A DNA stretch of 17,409 bases from positions 1 to 17,409 of the forward strand of contig DASQWC010000216.1 in the NCBI GenBank assembly GCA_035640475.1. The letters are read 5' to 3'. Under the pieces are notes generated by a model, which was given only the letters and a program-made list of their open reading frames with translations, was not told where the DNA came from and ran no database searches. Source of the DNA: DASQWC01 sp035640475 (GTDB lineage Bacteria; Actinomycetota; JAICYB01). The position numbers and the translations under genes were made by a program. Below are positions 6,480-14,117 of this stretch, piece after piece (position 1 is the stretch's first letter; each line of letters begins with the position of its first letter).

Positions 6480-7336
6480 TTCACGAAGAGCTTGGCGTAG
6501 GCGCCGTCGTCCTTGATCTTCTTCAGCGCGTCGTTGATCGCCACGCGCAGGTTCGGCGCGTGCTTGCCCACGGCGATCCCGTAGTCCTCCGCCGTCTTGA
6601 TCACCTGAACGACGTTTATCCCGCTGCGTTCCTCGGTGATCTGCTTGGCCGTCGGCAGATCGATGAGGACGGCGGCGACTCGACCGGCCGCGAGATCGGT
6701 GAACGCGTCCGGAATCGTGTCGTAGGCACGAATGTCCGCGACCTTCCCCTTGTCCTTGAGGGCGCTCTTCGCGCAGTCCTCACTCGTCGTTCCTGCCTGG
6801 ACACCGATCGTCTCGCCCTCGAGGTCGTCCACTCCCTTGAACTTTCCCGCGTCGCCGGCGCGCACGGACAGCGACAGATCGGAGGTGAAGTAGGGATCCG
6901 TGAAGTCGACAGTCCGCTTGCGTTCCTCCTTGATCGTGACGGCCGAGATCACTGCGTCGAACTTCTTTGCGGCAAGGGACGTGAAGATCGTGTCGAACAC
7001 GGCCGTCTGGACGTCGACTTGCAGGTTGAGCCGCTTGCCGATCTCCGTGATGAGATCGACGTCGAATCCAACCGCCTTGCCGTTCTCGATCGATTCGAAC
7101 GGCGGGAACGCTGTGTCCGAACCGACGACCAGCTTGCCGGGCGTCAGCAGCTCGAGGGCGCCGCCGTCGGCCGCGGCCGGAGCAATCGTGCCCTGATTCG
7201 TGACACAGGCGGGGATGGATGTCTCGCTCAGGTCGGCCTGTTCGTCGCCGCCGCTCGTCTCGGGCGTTTCCCGACCGCACGCCGCAGCAAGCAGCGCGAC
7301 CAACGCGAGCAAAAGGAACGCAAGGCGCTTTCTCAT
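6452..7336 (-). CDS. polar amino-acid ABC transporter substrate-binding lipoprotein
   Basis: 294 residues from ATG 7336, with a G-run just upstream. The signal peptide has the basic start MRKR, a hydrophobic stretch and a lipobox ending at C20 (LLAAACG). Lipidation and anchoring to the outer face of the membrane are therefore expected. The mature part is an SBP_bac_3-type binding protein: VVGSDTAFPPFES, GFDVDLITEIGKRL, FDAVISAVTIKEERK, VDFTDPY and IGVQAGTTSE. These are the standard motifs, including the Arg/Asp pair that holds the amino-acid carboxylate and amine (family knowledge). It is the first gene of the transporter operon, followed by the permease with overlap. The ligand is an amino acid or a related polar compound, not resolvable further. 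Confidence 0.95.
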   Translation of the reverse strand: MRKRLAFLLLALVALLAAACGRETPETSGGDEQADLSETSIPACVTNQGTIAPAAADGGALELLTPGKLVVGSDTAFPPFESIENGKAVGFDVDLITEIGKRLNLQVDVQTAVFDTIFTSLAAKKFDAVISAVTIKEERKRTVDFTDPYFTSDLSLSVRAGDAGKFKGVDDLEGETIGVQAGTTSEDCAKSALKDKGKVADIRAYDTIPDAFTDLAAGRVAAVLIDLPTAKQITEERSGINVVQVIKTAEDYGIAVGKHAPNLRVAINDALKKIKDDGAYAKLFVKWFKTQPPE

Positions 7337-7356
7337 GTGCCCCCCAACCGACTTGG

Positions 7357-8070
7357 TTACTTCTTGTAGAACGACGTGTTCCCTCGCCAGGTGTACTTGC
7401 CCTCGAACGCCAGCGGGATCGTGTAGTTGGCGGTCAGCTTCCCGCCCGGCCGCATCTCGAAGTCGGGGCCGCTGGTCACGAGCTTGTGCAGCTCATCTCC
7501 ATCGAGCCTCACGACGAGGACGACCTCGCGTCTCGGAATGACCCACGTGCTGCTCGTGTCGTTGGTGACCGTGACCGTCACCAGCAGCCTGTCGACGTCG
7601 TCGCCGTTTTGCGCGGTCCCGCCGCCTTCCTTCGTGATCTGCCAGGTCATGGTGGTATTCGGGACGCTCGAGTAATCGATGGAGTGCGACTGCGACCCGG
7701 ACGTCACGAGCTTGTCGTTTCGGATCTCCATCGTCCCGGTCGTGTTGGTGCAGAAGGACGGCGTGCGATCGCAGTTGACGCTCGACGCCGGTTGCGACGG
7801 GGGCGGCGTCGACCCGGTCGAAGGTCCGGATGTCGGGCCCGACGTCGGCCCGGCCGTACCGGTTGGTGAGGGGGCGGACGCCGTCGGGGACGCACTGGGA
7901 GGAAGCGTCAGCGCCGGCCCAGTCGTTGCCGGAGCCCGCGAGGTCGCCGAGGGCGTCGGCGTGCCCAGAGCAAGGTCGCTGTCGTCGTCCCACAACAGCA
8001 CGGTGAGGGCGGTCCCGATGATCCCGGCCGCAACGATTGCGGCGAAGACCTGTACGAACGCTCGTCGCAT
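7357..8070 (-). CDS. membrane-anchored secreted protein with Ser/Thr/Pro-rich linker and beta-sandwich-like domain
   Basis: 237 residues from ATG 8070, with GAGGAG about 7 nt upstream. A TTG at 8073 is possible but too close to that site. An N-terminal signal anchor at about residues 7-27 (QVFAAIVAAGIIGTALTVLLW) is followed by a low-complexity S/T/P/G linker (about 35-95) with short GPTSGPTSG repeats. The C-terminal domain (about 96-237) is rich in alternating hydrophobics and contains LLVTVTVTNDTSSTWVIP. This resembles the Ig-like DUF4352-type extracellular fold, but the match is weak. Two Cys residues (CDRTPSFC) could form a disulfide. It sits between lipA (29 bp) and the binding lipoprotein (20 bp), probably in the same transcript. 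Function unknown. Confidence 0.78.
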   Translation of the reverse strand: MRRAFVQVFAAIVAAGIIGTALTVLLWDDDSDLALGTPTPSATSRAPATTGPALTLPPSASPTASAPSPTGTAGPTSGPTSGPSTGSTPPPSQPASSVNCDRTPSFCTNTTGTMEIRNDKLVTSGSQSHSIDYSSVPNTTMTWQITKEGGGTAQNGDDVDRLLVTVTVTNDTSSTWVIPRREVVLVVRLDGDELHKLVTSGPDFEMRPGGKLTANYTIPLAFEGKYTWRGNTSFYKK

Positions 8071-8099
8071 CAAACGTCTCCTCTAGACCGGCCCGGGCC

Positions 8100-9077
8100 C
8101 TAGCACGCCCGGCCGGCGGCCTCTTGTTGCTTCGCATGATACGAAGACCTGACCAGCGGACCAGACGTCACGTGGCGGAATCCGAGCGAGCGCGCGTGGT
8201 CGCCGAGCTCGTCGAACTCCTCCGGCGGCACGTAGCGGTCGACCGCCGGGTGCGCGCGGGACGGCGAGAGGTACTGGCCCAGCGTGACGAGATCGACGCC
8301 GGCGCGGCGGAGGTCGTCCAGCGATTCATGGACCTCGGTCCTCGTCTCGCCCATGCCGAGGATGATCCCGGCCTTCGTGATCTGCCCGGGCCGGGACCGC
8401 TTGGCGATGCGAAGGACGTCCAGCGACCGCTCGTAGTCGAAGCCGGTGCGCACCTTGCGGTGCAGTCGCCTGACCGTCTCGAGGTTGTGCGCAAAGACGT
8501 CGGGCTCGGCCCCCACGACGGCGCCGATAGCGTCCGGATCGCCCCGGAAGTCGGGAGTCAGGACCTCGATCCCGCATCCCGGATTCAGACGCCGGATGGC
8601 GCGAATCGTCCGCGCCCAGATGGACGCCCCGCCGTCGGCCCGGATGTCGTCCCGTGCAACACCGGTCACGACCGCGTACTCCAGCCCGACGGCAGCGACC
8701 GCCCTCGCCACACGTTCCGGCTCGTGCTCGTCGAGCTCCGGCGGGCGGCCGGTGATCACGTCGCAGAAAGTGCAACGCCGCGTGCACACGTTTCCCAGGA
8801 TCAGGAACGTCGCCGTGCGCTGTTCCCAGCACTCGTAGATGTTGGGACACGGTCCGGACTCCTCGCAGACCGTGTGGAGTCCGTGCTCGCGCATGAGCTT
8901 GCGCAGCTCGAGAAAGTTCGGACCTTGCCGCACCTTGACCTTCAGCCACGGCGGCTTGGGCTGCGGGCCGGTGCTCCGTCCGTCGCGCAGCCGCGCCCGC
9001 GAGCCGGACAACCGTCCGGCTCCCGACGCGCACCCCATGCCGCCCCCGCCGCCGTTGGTGATCGGTAGGCGTCTCAC
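8100..9077 (-). CDS. lipA: lipoyl synthase (radical SAM)
   Basis: Inserts two sulfurs into octanoyl-lysine on lipoyl domains. 325 residues from GTG 9077, which overlaps the lipB stop as GTGA. The radical-SAM cluster motif is CTRRCTFC (C98, C102, C105). The auxiliary cluster cysteines are C71, C77 and C83 in CEESGPCPNIYECW. The C-terminal RSSYHA (310-315) supplies the conserved Ser that ligates the auxiliary cluster. The first spacing is CX5C, whereas E. coli LipA has CX4C, a one-residue insertion (codons confirmed by direct reading). The first about 40 residues, with a five-Gly run, are poorly conserved. A later ATG at residue 14 is an alternative start. It acts with LipB on the E2 encoded just upstream. 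Confidence 0.97.
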   Translation of the reverse strand: MRRLPITNGGGGGMGCASGAGRLSGSRARLRDGRSTGPQPKPPWLKVKVRQGPNFLELRKLMREHGLHTVCEESGPCPNIYECWEQRTATFLILGNVCTRRCTFCDVITGRPPELDEHEPERVARAVAAVGLEYAVVTGVARDDIRADGGASIWARTIRAIRRLNPGCGIEVLTPDFRGDPDAIGAVVGAEPDVFAHNLETVRRLHRKVRTGFDYERSLDVLRIAKRSRPGQITKAGIILGMGETRTEVHESLDDLRRAGVDLVTLGQYLSPSRAHPAVDRYVPPEEFDELGDHARSLGFRHVTSGPLVRSSYHAKQQEAAGRAC

Positions 9078-9712
9078 CTAAACACCTCGGCGACCACATC
9101 GGCGACGGCATCGATCGGCGGCGCCTCGCCGAGCTCGGCCTGGATCGACGTCACGCCCTTGTCGAAGATCCCGCACGGCACGATGCCGGCGAAGTACGAA
9201 AGGTCGGGGGAAACGTTCAGCGCAAATCCGTGCTTCGTGACGGAGCGCGTCACCCGGACGCCGATGGCGGCGATCTTCGCGGCGCCGACCCATACGCCGG
9301 TGTTGCCCGGATCGCGCGTTCCCGCGATGCCGAAGCGAGTAAGTGTCGCCATCAGGACGTCCTCCAGCCGGCGCACGTAGGCGACGAGATCGGCTCCCGG
9401 GCCGAGGTCGATGATCGGATAGCCCACCAGTTGTCCCGGGCCGTGGTACGTGACCTGCCCGCCGCGGTCGGTCTCGACGACCTCGACACCGCGGGCTCGC
9501 AGCGTTTCGTCGTCCCACAGCACGTCGTCGGCTGCTCCGCGGCGCCCGATCGTGTACACGTGCGGGTGCTCGAGCAGGAGCAGGGTGTCCGGGATCTCAC
9601 GGCGGGCGCGCCGCCCGTGAAGCTCCGTCTGCAGCGCCCAGGCTTCCGAGTACGGGACGAGGCCGAGACGTTCGACGTGGAGCTCGGTTACAGCTCGTGC
9701 GAGAAGTCCCAC
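9074..9712 (-). CDS. lipB: octanoyl-[acyl carrier protein]:protein octanoyltransferase
   Basis: Transfers octanoate from acyl carrier protein to the lipoyl-domain lysine. The start chosen is GTG 9712 (212 residues), overlapping the end of the E2 gene by 25 bp. The open frame continues further upstream, but only antisense-like Arg-rich sequence lies there. The motif RGGQVTYHGPGQ is at residues 83-94, the catalytic Lys is K146 in AAKIAAIGV, and the catalytic Cys is C180 in IVPCGI. Together they give the Cys/Lys dyad of the family. A GGAG lies very close before the GTG and an AAGGAG further back, so initiation is probably coupled to E2. The last base pairs overlap lipA. The exact start is uncertain by a few codons. 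Confidence 0.95.
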   Translation of the reverse strand: MGLLARAVTELHVERLGLVPYSEAWALQTELHGRRARREIPDTLLLLEHPHVYTIGRRGAADDVLWDDETLRARGVEVVETDRGGQVTYHGPGQLVGYPIIDLGPGADLVAYVRRLEDVLMATLTRFGIAGTRDPGNTGVWVGAAKIAAIGVRVTRSVTKHGFALNVSPDLSYFAGIVPCGIFDKGVTSIQAELGEAPPIDAVADVVAEVFR

Positions 9713-11112
9713 GTCTCCAAGTTCTCCTTGAGCCGCTGGAGGAAGCGCATCGCGTCGGCGCCGTCGAGCAACCGGTGGTCCCACGACATCGACAGGAACG
9801 TGCGATGCCGGACGGCGATCATGTCGTCAACCACAACGACGCGCTTCTCGACGACCTCCGTCGACAGGATCGCGACGTTCGGCTGGTTGATGACCGGCAG
9901 CGAGACGTACGACCCGAAGGGGCCGGGGTTGGTGATCGAGAACGTCGATCCGCCGACGTCGTCCGGATTGAGCTTCTTGTCACGAGCGCGCTCGCCGAGA
10001 TCGCGGATCGCGCGGGCGAGACCGACGACGTTGAGGGCCTCGGCCCCCTTGATAACGGGAACGATGAGCCCGTAGTCGGTCGCTACCGCGATGCCGAGGT
10101 TCACGTAGTGGTGGTACGTCGCCTCCGAAAGGTCTTCGGCAACGCTGGCGTTCGCCACGGGGAACGCAGCGAGCGCATCGCACACCGCGCGTGAGATGAA
10201 GGGCAAATAGGTCAACGAGAAGCCCTCGCGCTTGCGGAACTCGCCCCCGACGGCGGCGCGCAGGCGCGCAATCTCCTCCATGTCGACCTCGATGACGTTC
10301 CACGCACGCGCGGACGTATCGAGCGAGGACCGCATGTGCTCGGCGATGCGCTTCCGGATATGGGTGAGCGGCTGGGCTTCGGTCCGCTCCCCGGCCGCTT
10401 CGCGCGCCGGCGGAGGCGCGGCTCGTTCGGCGGTCGCGGCGGCTCCCGCGCGCCGGCCGTCGCCGGCCGGAGCCGTTGCAGGGGCCGCCGGTTTGGTCTC
10501 GACGAAGGCGAGGATGTCCTCCTTCGTCACGCGTCCACCGGCGCCGGTCCCGCGAACCTGCGAAACGTCGACGTTGTGCTCGCGGGCGAGCTTGCGCACG
10601 AGCGGTGAGAGGACTTGTCCGGCCGGCGCTTCGGCCTGGGCTTTCGCGGGAGCCGGAGCGGCGGCCGCCGCCGGGCGCTGCTCCTTCTGAGGCTCGGGCT
10701 CGGCTTCGGGTTCGGGTTCCGGCTCCTTCTCCTTCTTCGGAGCTTCTTCCTTGGAAGGTTCTTCGGGAGGCTCTTCTGCCTTGGGTTTCTCGGGCTCCGG
10801 TTCCGCCTCTTTGTCTTCCCTCGGCTTTTCCTCTTTGCCTTCCCTCGGCTTCTCCTCCGCCTTGGCTCCGGCGCCCCCTTCTTCGATCTCGCAGAGCCCA
10901 GTTCCGACCTCGACGGTGTCGCCTTCCTGCACGAGGATCTTCACGAGCGTGCCTGCAACGGGCGACGGGATCTCGGTGTCGACCTTGTCCGTCGAGACCT
11001 CGACGAGCGCGTCGTCGACGTCGACGGAATCGCCTTCCTTCTTGAGCCAAGTGAGGATCGTCCCCTCGACGACCGACTCCCCCATCTGCGGCATGTCGAC
11101 CTTCGTGGCCAT
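9688..11112 (-). CDS. 2-oxoacid dehydrogenase dihydrolipoyl acyltransferase (E2)
   Basis: 474 residues from ATG 11112. The lipoyl domain is residues 1-78, with lipoyl lysine K43 in STDKVDT. A long E/P/K then A/P-rich linker spans about 79-165. The peripheral subunit-binding domain that docks E3 is about 167-204 (LSPLVRKLAREHNVDVSQV). The catalytic core is about 245-474, ending SMSWDHRLLDG with catalytic H446 and D450. The overall look is closest to mycobacterial DlaT/SucB, so it may serve 2-oxoglutarate, pyruvate or both. Branched-chain substrates are also possible. Only one lipoyl domain is present, and no E1 is in the window. It follows lpd with a 153-bp gap holding a leader ORF, and it overlaps lipB. 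Its own ribosome site (GGGAGG, 12 nt away) is weakly placed. Confidence 0.95.
   Translation of the reverse strand: MATKVDMPQMGESVVEGTILTWLKKEGDSVDVDDALVEVSTDKVDTEIPSPVAGTLVKILVQEGDTVEVGTGLCEIEEGGAGAKAEEKPREGKEEKPREDKEAEPEPEKPKAEEPPEEPSKEEAPKKEKEPEPEPEAEPEPQKEQRPAAAAAPAPAKAQAEAPAGQVLSPLVRKLAREHNVDVSQVRGTGAGGRVTKEDILAFVETKPAAPATAPAGDGRRAGAAATAERAAPPPAREAAGERTEAQPLTHIRKRIAEHMRSSLDTSARAWNVIEVDMEEIARLRAAVGGEFRKREGFSLTYLPFISRAVCDALAAFPVANASVAEDLSEATYHHYVNLGIAVATDYGLIVPVIKGAEALNVVGLARAIRDLGERARDKKLNPDDVGGSTFSITNPGPFGSYVSLPVINQPNVAILSTEVVEKRVVVVDDMIAVRHRTFLSMSWDHRLLDGADAMRFLQRLKENLETWDFSHEL
10808..10855 (-). repeat. two tandem 24-bp repeats in the E2 linker
   Basis: Copies at 10808-10831 and 10832-10855 differ at two positions and encode EEKPREGK and EEKPREDK. 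This is a replication-slippage-type expansion of the flexible linker, with purine-rich sense strand unlike the surrounding GC-rich codons. Confidence 0.75.
11085..11111 (-). repeat. 27-bp direct repeat, copy 1 (start of E2)
   Basis: Covers all but the first base of the E2 start codon and the next eight codons (residues MATKVDMPQ). It is identical over 27 bp to 11229-11255, and the offset of 144 bp is a multiple of three. Confidence 0.9.
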
Positions 11113-11121
11113 CTGCGCGCC

Positions 11122-11256
11122 CTACCTCCCGTTGTTGGATCGGGGGATCGCACAACGCCGCGGCCATAACCTCCGAGGGACCGTCACCGCGGGCCGAGGC
11201 CGCGGCTGTGCTACTCCCCCGAACCCCCTCTGCGGCATGTCGACCTTCGTGGCCAA
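11122..11256 (-). CDS. 44-residue leader ORF carrying a duplicated E2 N-terminus (coding status uncertain)
   Basis: TTG 11256 is preceded at good spacing by GGAGGG, which overlaps the lpd TAG. The frame encodes ATKVDMPQ exactly as in E2, then diverges into an Arg/Pro-rich tail ending PRSNNGR, and stops at TAG 11122-11124. That stop sits in the GGGAGGTAGGG purine tract, 9 nt before the E2 ATG, and the two frames are in register. The arrangement looks like a translated leader that could couple lpd to E2 translation. It could equally be the debris of a partial duplication of the E2 start. The peptide has no recognisable domain. This is the only sizeable gap in the lpd-to-ABC transporter strand. 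Confidence 0.45.
   Translation of the reverse strand: MATKVDMPQRGFGGVAQPRPRPAVTVPRRLWPRRCAIPRSNNGR
11229..11255 (-). repeat. 27-bp direct repeat, copy 2 (start of leader ORF)
   Basis: Exact copy of the E2 start region, lying immediately behind lpd. The base that completes ATG in copy 1 is changed, so this copy begins with TTG. Confidence 0.9.
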
Positions 11257-11265
11257 CGATCCCTC

Positions 11266-12645
11266 CTAACCGTGCAGCGGCTTGCCGATGGCTTCGAGCG
11301 CCGCCTCGCCGACGACCTCCGACAACGTCGGGTGGGGATGGACGAACGCGGCAACCTCGGCGGGCATCGCTTCCCAGCCGACGGTGAGCAGCGACTCGGC
11401 GAGAAGCTCGGTCACTCGGGGACCGATGAGATGCATTCCGAGGATCGGGCCGTCCTTGGCGACGACGACCTTCGCGAATCCACGCGCCGCGTGCATCATC
11501 TGCGCTTTCGCGTTACCCGCGAACGAGTGCTTCGTCACCTTGACGTCGTACCCCTGCTCTTTCGCCTGTGCCTCGGTCAGGCCGACGGCGGCCACCTCCG
11601 GCGCGCAGTAGATCGCGCGCGGAACGTGGCGCTGGAAGTCGACGGTGATGGGTGTGCCGCCGGCGATGCGCTCGGCGGTCGCCATCCCCATGCCGAACGC
11701 GACGTGCGCGAGCTGCGGCGTCCCGGCCGTGCAATCGCCGATCGACCAGACGTTCTCGGCCGCACGGTTCTCGCCGTCGATCACGATGTAGCCGCGATCG
11801 GTGCGGACGCCCCAGCGCTCGAGATCGAGCCCGTCGGTGGACGGCCCGCGTCCGACGGCGACGAGGACGGTATCGACCTCGATGTTCTCCGTCTTGTTGC
11901 CCTTCGAGACGACGAGCTTCACGCCACCGTCGGACTTGTCGACGTCCTCGACCTTCGCGCCGACGTGCGTGGTGATGCCCCGCTTCTTGAATGCGGCGGC
12001 GAGCTCCTTCGAGAGGTCCGCGTCCTCCATCGGGATCACCCGGTCGAGGGCTTCGATCACGGTGACCTCGGACCCGAAGGATCGGTAGACCGACGCGAAC
12101 TCCACACCGACGGCGCCCGCGCCGATGATCGCGATCTTCGACGGAAAGCTCTCAGAGGTCAGGGCATCGTCGGACGTGATGATGCGCTCGCCGTCCGGGT
12201 CCATCCCGGGAAGCGAGCGAGCGTAGGAGCCCGGTGCGAGGACGACGTGGTTGCCCTTCACCGACGTCCCGTCGACCTCGATCGTGCCCGGCTCGGCGAG
12301 CGTACCGTTGCCGATGAACGTCTCGATCTTGCGGGCTTTGATAACCGCCTGCAGGCCGGCGTGCAGCTTCTTGATGGGTTCGCTCTTGGACGACTGCACC
12401 TTGGCCCACTCGAAGGTGGGATCCGACACCGTGATCCCGAGCGACGAGGCGTCGCCGATGGCGTCCATGACCTCGGCGGCGTGGAGGAGCGCCTTCGTCG
12501 GGATGCAGCCGCGGTGCAGGCACGTCCCACCGACCTTGTCGCGCTCGACGATGGCGACCCTCAGGTTCAGGAGCGCCGCTCGGAGGGCGAACGCGTAGCC
12601 GGCTGGTCCCCCGCCCAGTACGACGACGTCGAAGGTATCGGCCAT
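11266..12645 (-). CDS. lpdA: dihydrolipoyl dehydrogenase (E3)
   Basis: Reoxidises dihydrolipoyl groups on E2 with FAD and NAD+. 459 residues from ATG 12645. The open frame extends upstream of that ATG but over non-conserved sequence. The FAD motif GGGPAGYAFALRAA is at the N-terminus. The redox disulfide is C42/C47 in GGTCLHRGCIPT. The NAD-binding motif is IIGAGAVGVEFASVYRSFG. The C-terminal active-site pair is H438 and E443 in HPHPTLSE. All catalytic residues are present. It is first in a minus-strand series with E2, lipB and lipA, a coherent lipoate-enzyme cluster. It is divergent from fumC across 71 bp. Confidence 0.96.
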   Translation of the reverse strand: MADTFDVVVLGGGPAGYAFALRAALLNLRVAIVERDKVGGTCLHRGCIPTKALLHAAEVMDAIGDASSLGITVSDPTFEWAKVQSSKSEPIKKLHAGLQAVIKARKIETFIGNGTLAEPGTIEVDGTSVKGNHVVLAPGSYARSLPGMDPDGERIITSDDALTSESFPSKIAIIGAGAVGVEFASVYRSFGSEVTVIEALDRVIPMEDADLSKELAAAFKKRGITTHVGAKVEDVDKSDGGVKLVVSKGNKTENIEVDTVLVAVGRGPSTDGLDLERWGVRTDRGYIVIDGENRAAENVWSIGDCTAGTPQLAHVAFGMGMATAERIAGGTPITVDFQRHVPRAIYCAPEVAAVGLTEAQAKEQGYDVKVTKHSFAGNAKAQMMHAARGFAKVVVAKDGPILGMHLIGPRVTELLAESLLTVGWEAMPAEVAAFVHPHPTLSEVVGEAALEAIGKPLHG

Positions 12646-12716
12646 GCGTGGAGGCCAGTCTATCCACCAGGCGTTTTCGCTAGCCTTGGCGCGCCGGCGG
12701 CGACAATAGGAGTGAG
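12646..12716. promoter_or_regulatory. divergent lpdA-fumC intergenic region
   Basis: 71 bp that must hold both divergent promoters if neither gene is read through. I see a GGCGCGCC palindrome and, on plus, a GACAAT hexamer just before the fumC ribosome site AGGAG (12708-12712, 4 nt from ATG). No pair of -35/-10 elements is convincing on either strand. Confidence 0.4.
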
Positions 12717-14117
12717 ATGATCGACTACCGCACCGAAAAAGACACGATGGGCGAAGTTCCCGTGCCCGTGAACGCCTACTGGGGCGCGTCGACACAACGC
12801 GCGGTCGAGAACTTCCCCATCTCGGGACTCCGGTTCCCGCCGCGCTTCATCAGAGCGCTCGCGCTGATCAAAGGCGCGGCGGCCGAGGTCAACGCCGAGC
12901 TCGGCCACCTCGACGCAAAGATCGCCGGCCTCATTGCCGACGCCGCCAAGCGCGTCGCCGCCGGCGAGTTCGACGACCACTTCCCTATCGACATCTTCCA
13001 GACCGGATCCGGCACATCGACGAACACCAACGCCAACGAGGTCATCGCGAACGCTGCGAATGCGTCGGTGGGCTCCGAGCTCGGCTCGAAGTCTCCGGTG
13101 CACCCGAGCGACCACGTGAACTTCGGGCAGTCGTCCAACGACGTCATCCCGACGACCATTCACGTGGCCGCTCTCGAAGGAATCGTCGGGGAGTTGTTGC
13201 CGGCGCTCGAACGCCTGCACGGCGCATTGAAAGCAAAAGCCGAGGAGTTCGCGAGCGTCGTAAAGACCGGGCGCACGCACTTGATGGACGCAACGCCGGT
13301 CACCCTCGGCCAGGAGTTCGGCGGCTACGCACGCCAAATCGAGCTCGGCCTCGAGCGAGTCCGCGCGGCGATGCCGCGGCTCGGCGAGGTCGCGCTCGGC
13401 GGGACGGCCGTCGGCACCGGCATCAACACGGACCCGGCTTTCGCCGGCAAGGTCATCGCAAAGGTCGCCGAAGCCGCGGGCGTCACGCTGAGCGAGGCCG
13501 CCGACCACTTCGAGGCGCAGGGCGCCCAGGACGCGTGCGTCGAGATGTCCGGCGCGCTGAAGACGGTCGCCGTCTCGCTCGTGAAGATCTCCAACGACCT
13601 GCGCTGGATGAACTCCGGCCCGCGCGCGGGCATCGCCGAGATCCGCCTTCCCGACCTCCAGCCGGGATCGTCGATCATGCCCGGCAAGGTCAACCCCGTC
13701 ATCGCCGAGGTCGCCGTCCAGGTCGCCGGTCAGGTCATCGGCGCCGACGCGGCCATTACCTTCGCGGGGTCGACCGGCATCTTCGAGCTGAACGTCACGC
13801 TCCCGCTCATCGCGCACAACCTGCTGACGTCGATCGAGCTCTTGGCCGCCGCCGCGAACGCTTACGTCGATCGCTGCATCGTAGATATCGAGGCGGACGT
13901 CGAACGCTCCCGTCAGCTCGTCGAGGGCACCGACATCATCTCAACTGCCCTCAACCCGGTCATCGGCTACGAGAAAGTCGCCGAGCTCGTGAAGGAAGCA
14001 CGCGCGACCGGCAAGACCATTCGCCAAGTCGCCCTCGAACGCGACGTCCTGCCCGCCGACGAGCTCGACAAGGTCCTCGACGTCGAGTGGATGACCAAAG
14101 GCGGGCTCGGCAAGTGA
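12717..14117 (+). CDS. fumC: class II fumarate hydratase
   Basis: Interconverts fumarate and malate in the TCA cycle; a cytoplasmic homotetramer. 466 residues from ATG 12717, with AGGAG 4 nt upstream. FQTGSGTSTNTNANEV and HPSDHVNFGQSSNDVIP match the substrate-binding regions. H188 in GRTHLMDATP and S318 in GSSIMPGKVNP carry the same numbers as the catalytic residues of E. coli FumC. The related aspartase/argininosuccinate lyase families share the fold, but this motif set fits fumarase best. The stop TGA overlaps the GTG of pepN. Divergent placement from lpd groups it with TCA-cycle genes. No anomalies are seen. Confidence 0.96.
   Translation: MIDYRTEKDTMGEVPVPVNAYWGASTQRAVENFPISGLRFPPRFIRALALIKGAAAEVNAELGHLDAKIAGLIADAAKRVAAGEFDDHFPIDIFQTGSGTSTNTNANEVIANAANASVGSELGSKSPVHPSDHVNFGQSSNDVIPTTIHVAALEGIVGELLPALERLHGALKAKAEEFASVVKTGRTHLMDATPVTLGQEFGGYARQIELGLERVRAAMPRLGEVALGGTAVGTGINTDPAFAGKVIAKVAEAAGVTLSEAADHFEAQGAQDACVEMSGALKTVAVSLVKISNDLRWMNSGPRAGIAEIRLPDLQPGSSIMPGKVNPVIAEVAVQVAGQVIGADAAITFAGSTGIFELNVTLPLIAHNLLTSIELLAAAANAYVDRCIVDIEADVERSRQLVEGTDIISTALNPVIGYEKVAELVKEARATGKTIRQVALERDVLPADELDKVLDVEWMTKGGLGK

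Noticed and set aside
8090..8099. GGCCCGGGCC palindrome between lipA and the secreted-protein gene as a terminator
   Set aside because: Ten bp with no loop and no T-run. It is more likely chance in GC-rich sequence, and the neighbouring genes look co-transcribed.
9713..9784. Longer LipB start upstream in the E2 gene
   Set aside because: The added residues (Arg-rich) lie entirely inside the E2 coding sequence and have no LipB similarity.
11272..12720. A 482-codon open frame antisense to lpdA, and similar long antisense frames at 2591-3826, 5391-6500 and 8037-9068
   Set aside because: All mirror well-conserved genes and have low-complexity Arg/Asp/His-rich translations with no motifs.
12646..12795. 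Longer Lpd start overlapping fumC
   Set aside because: The extra 50 residues are low-complexity Arg/Ser and precede the canonical MADTFDVVVLGGG start of the FAD domain.
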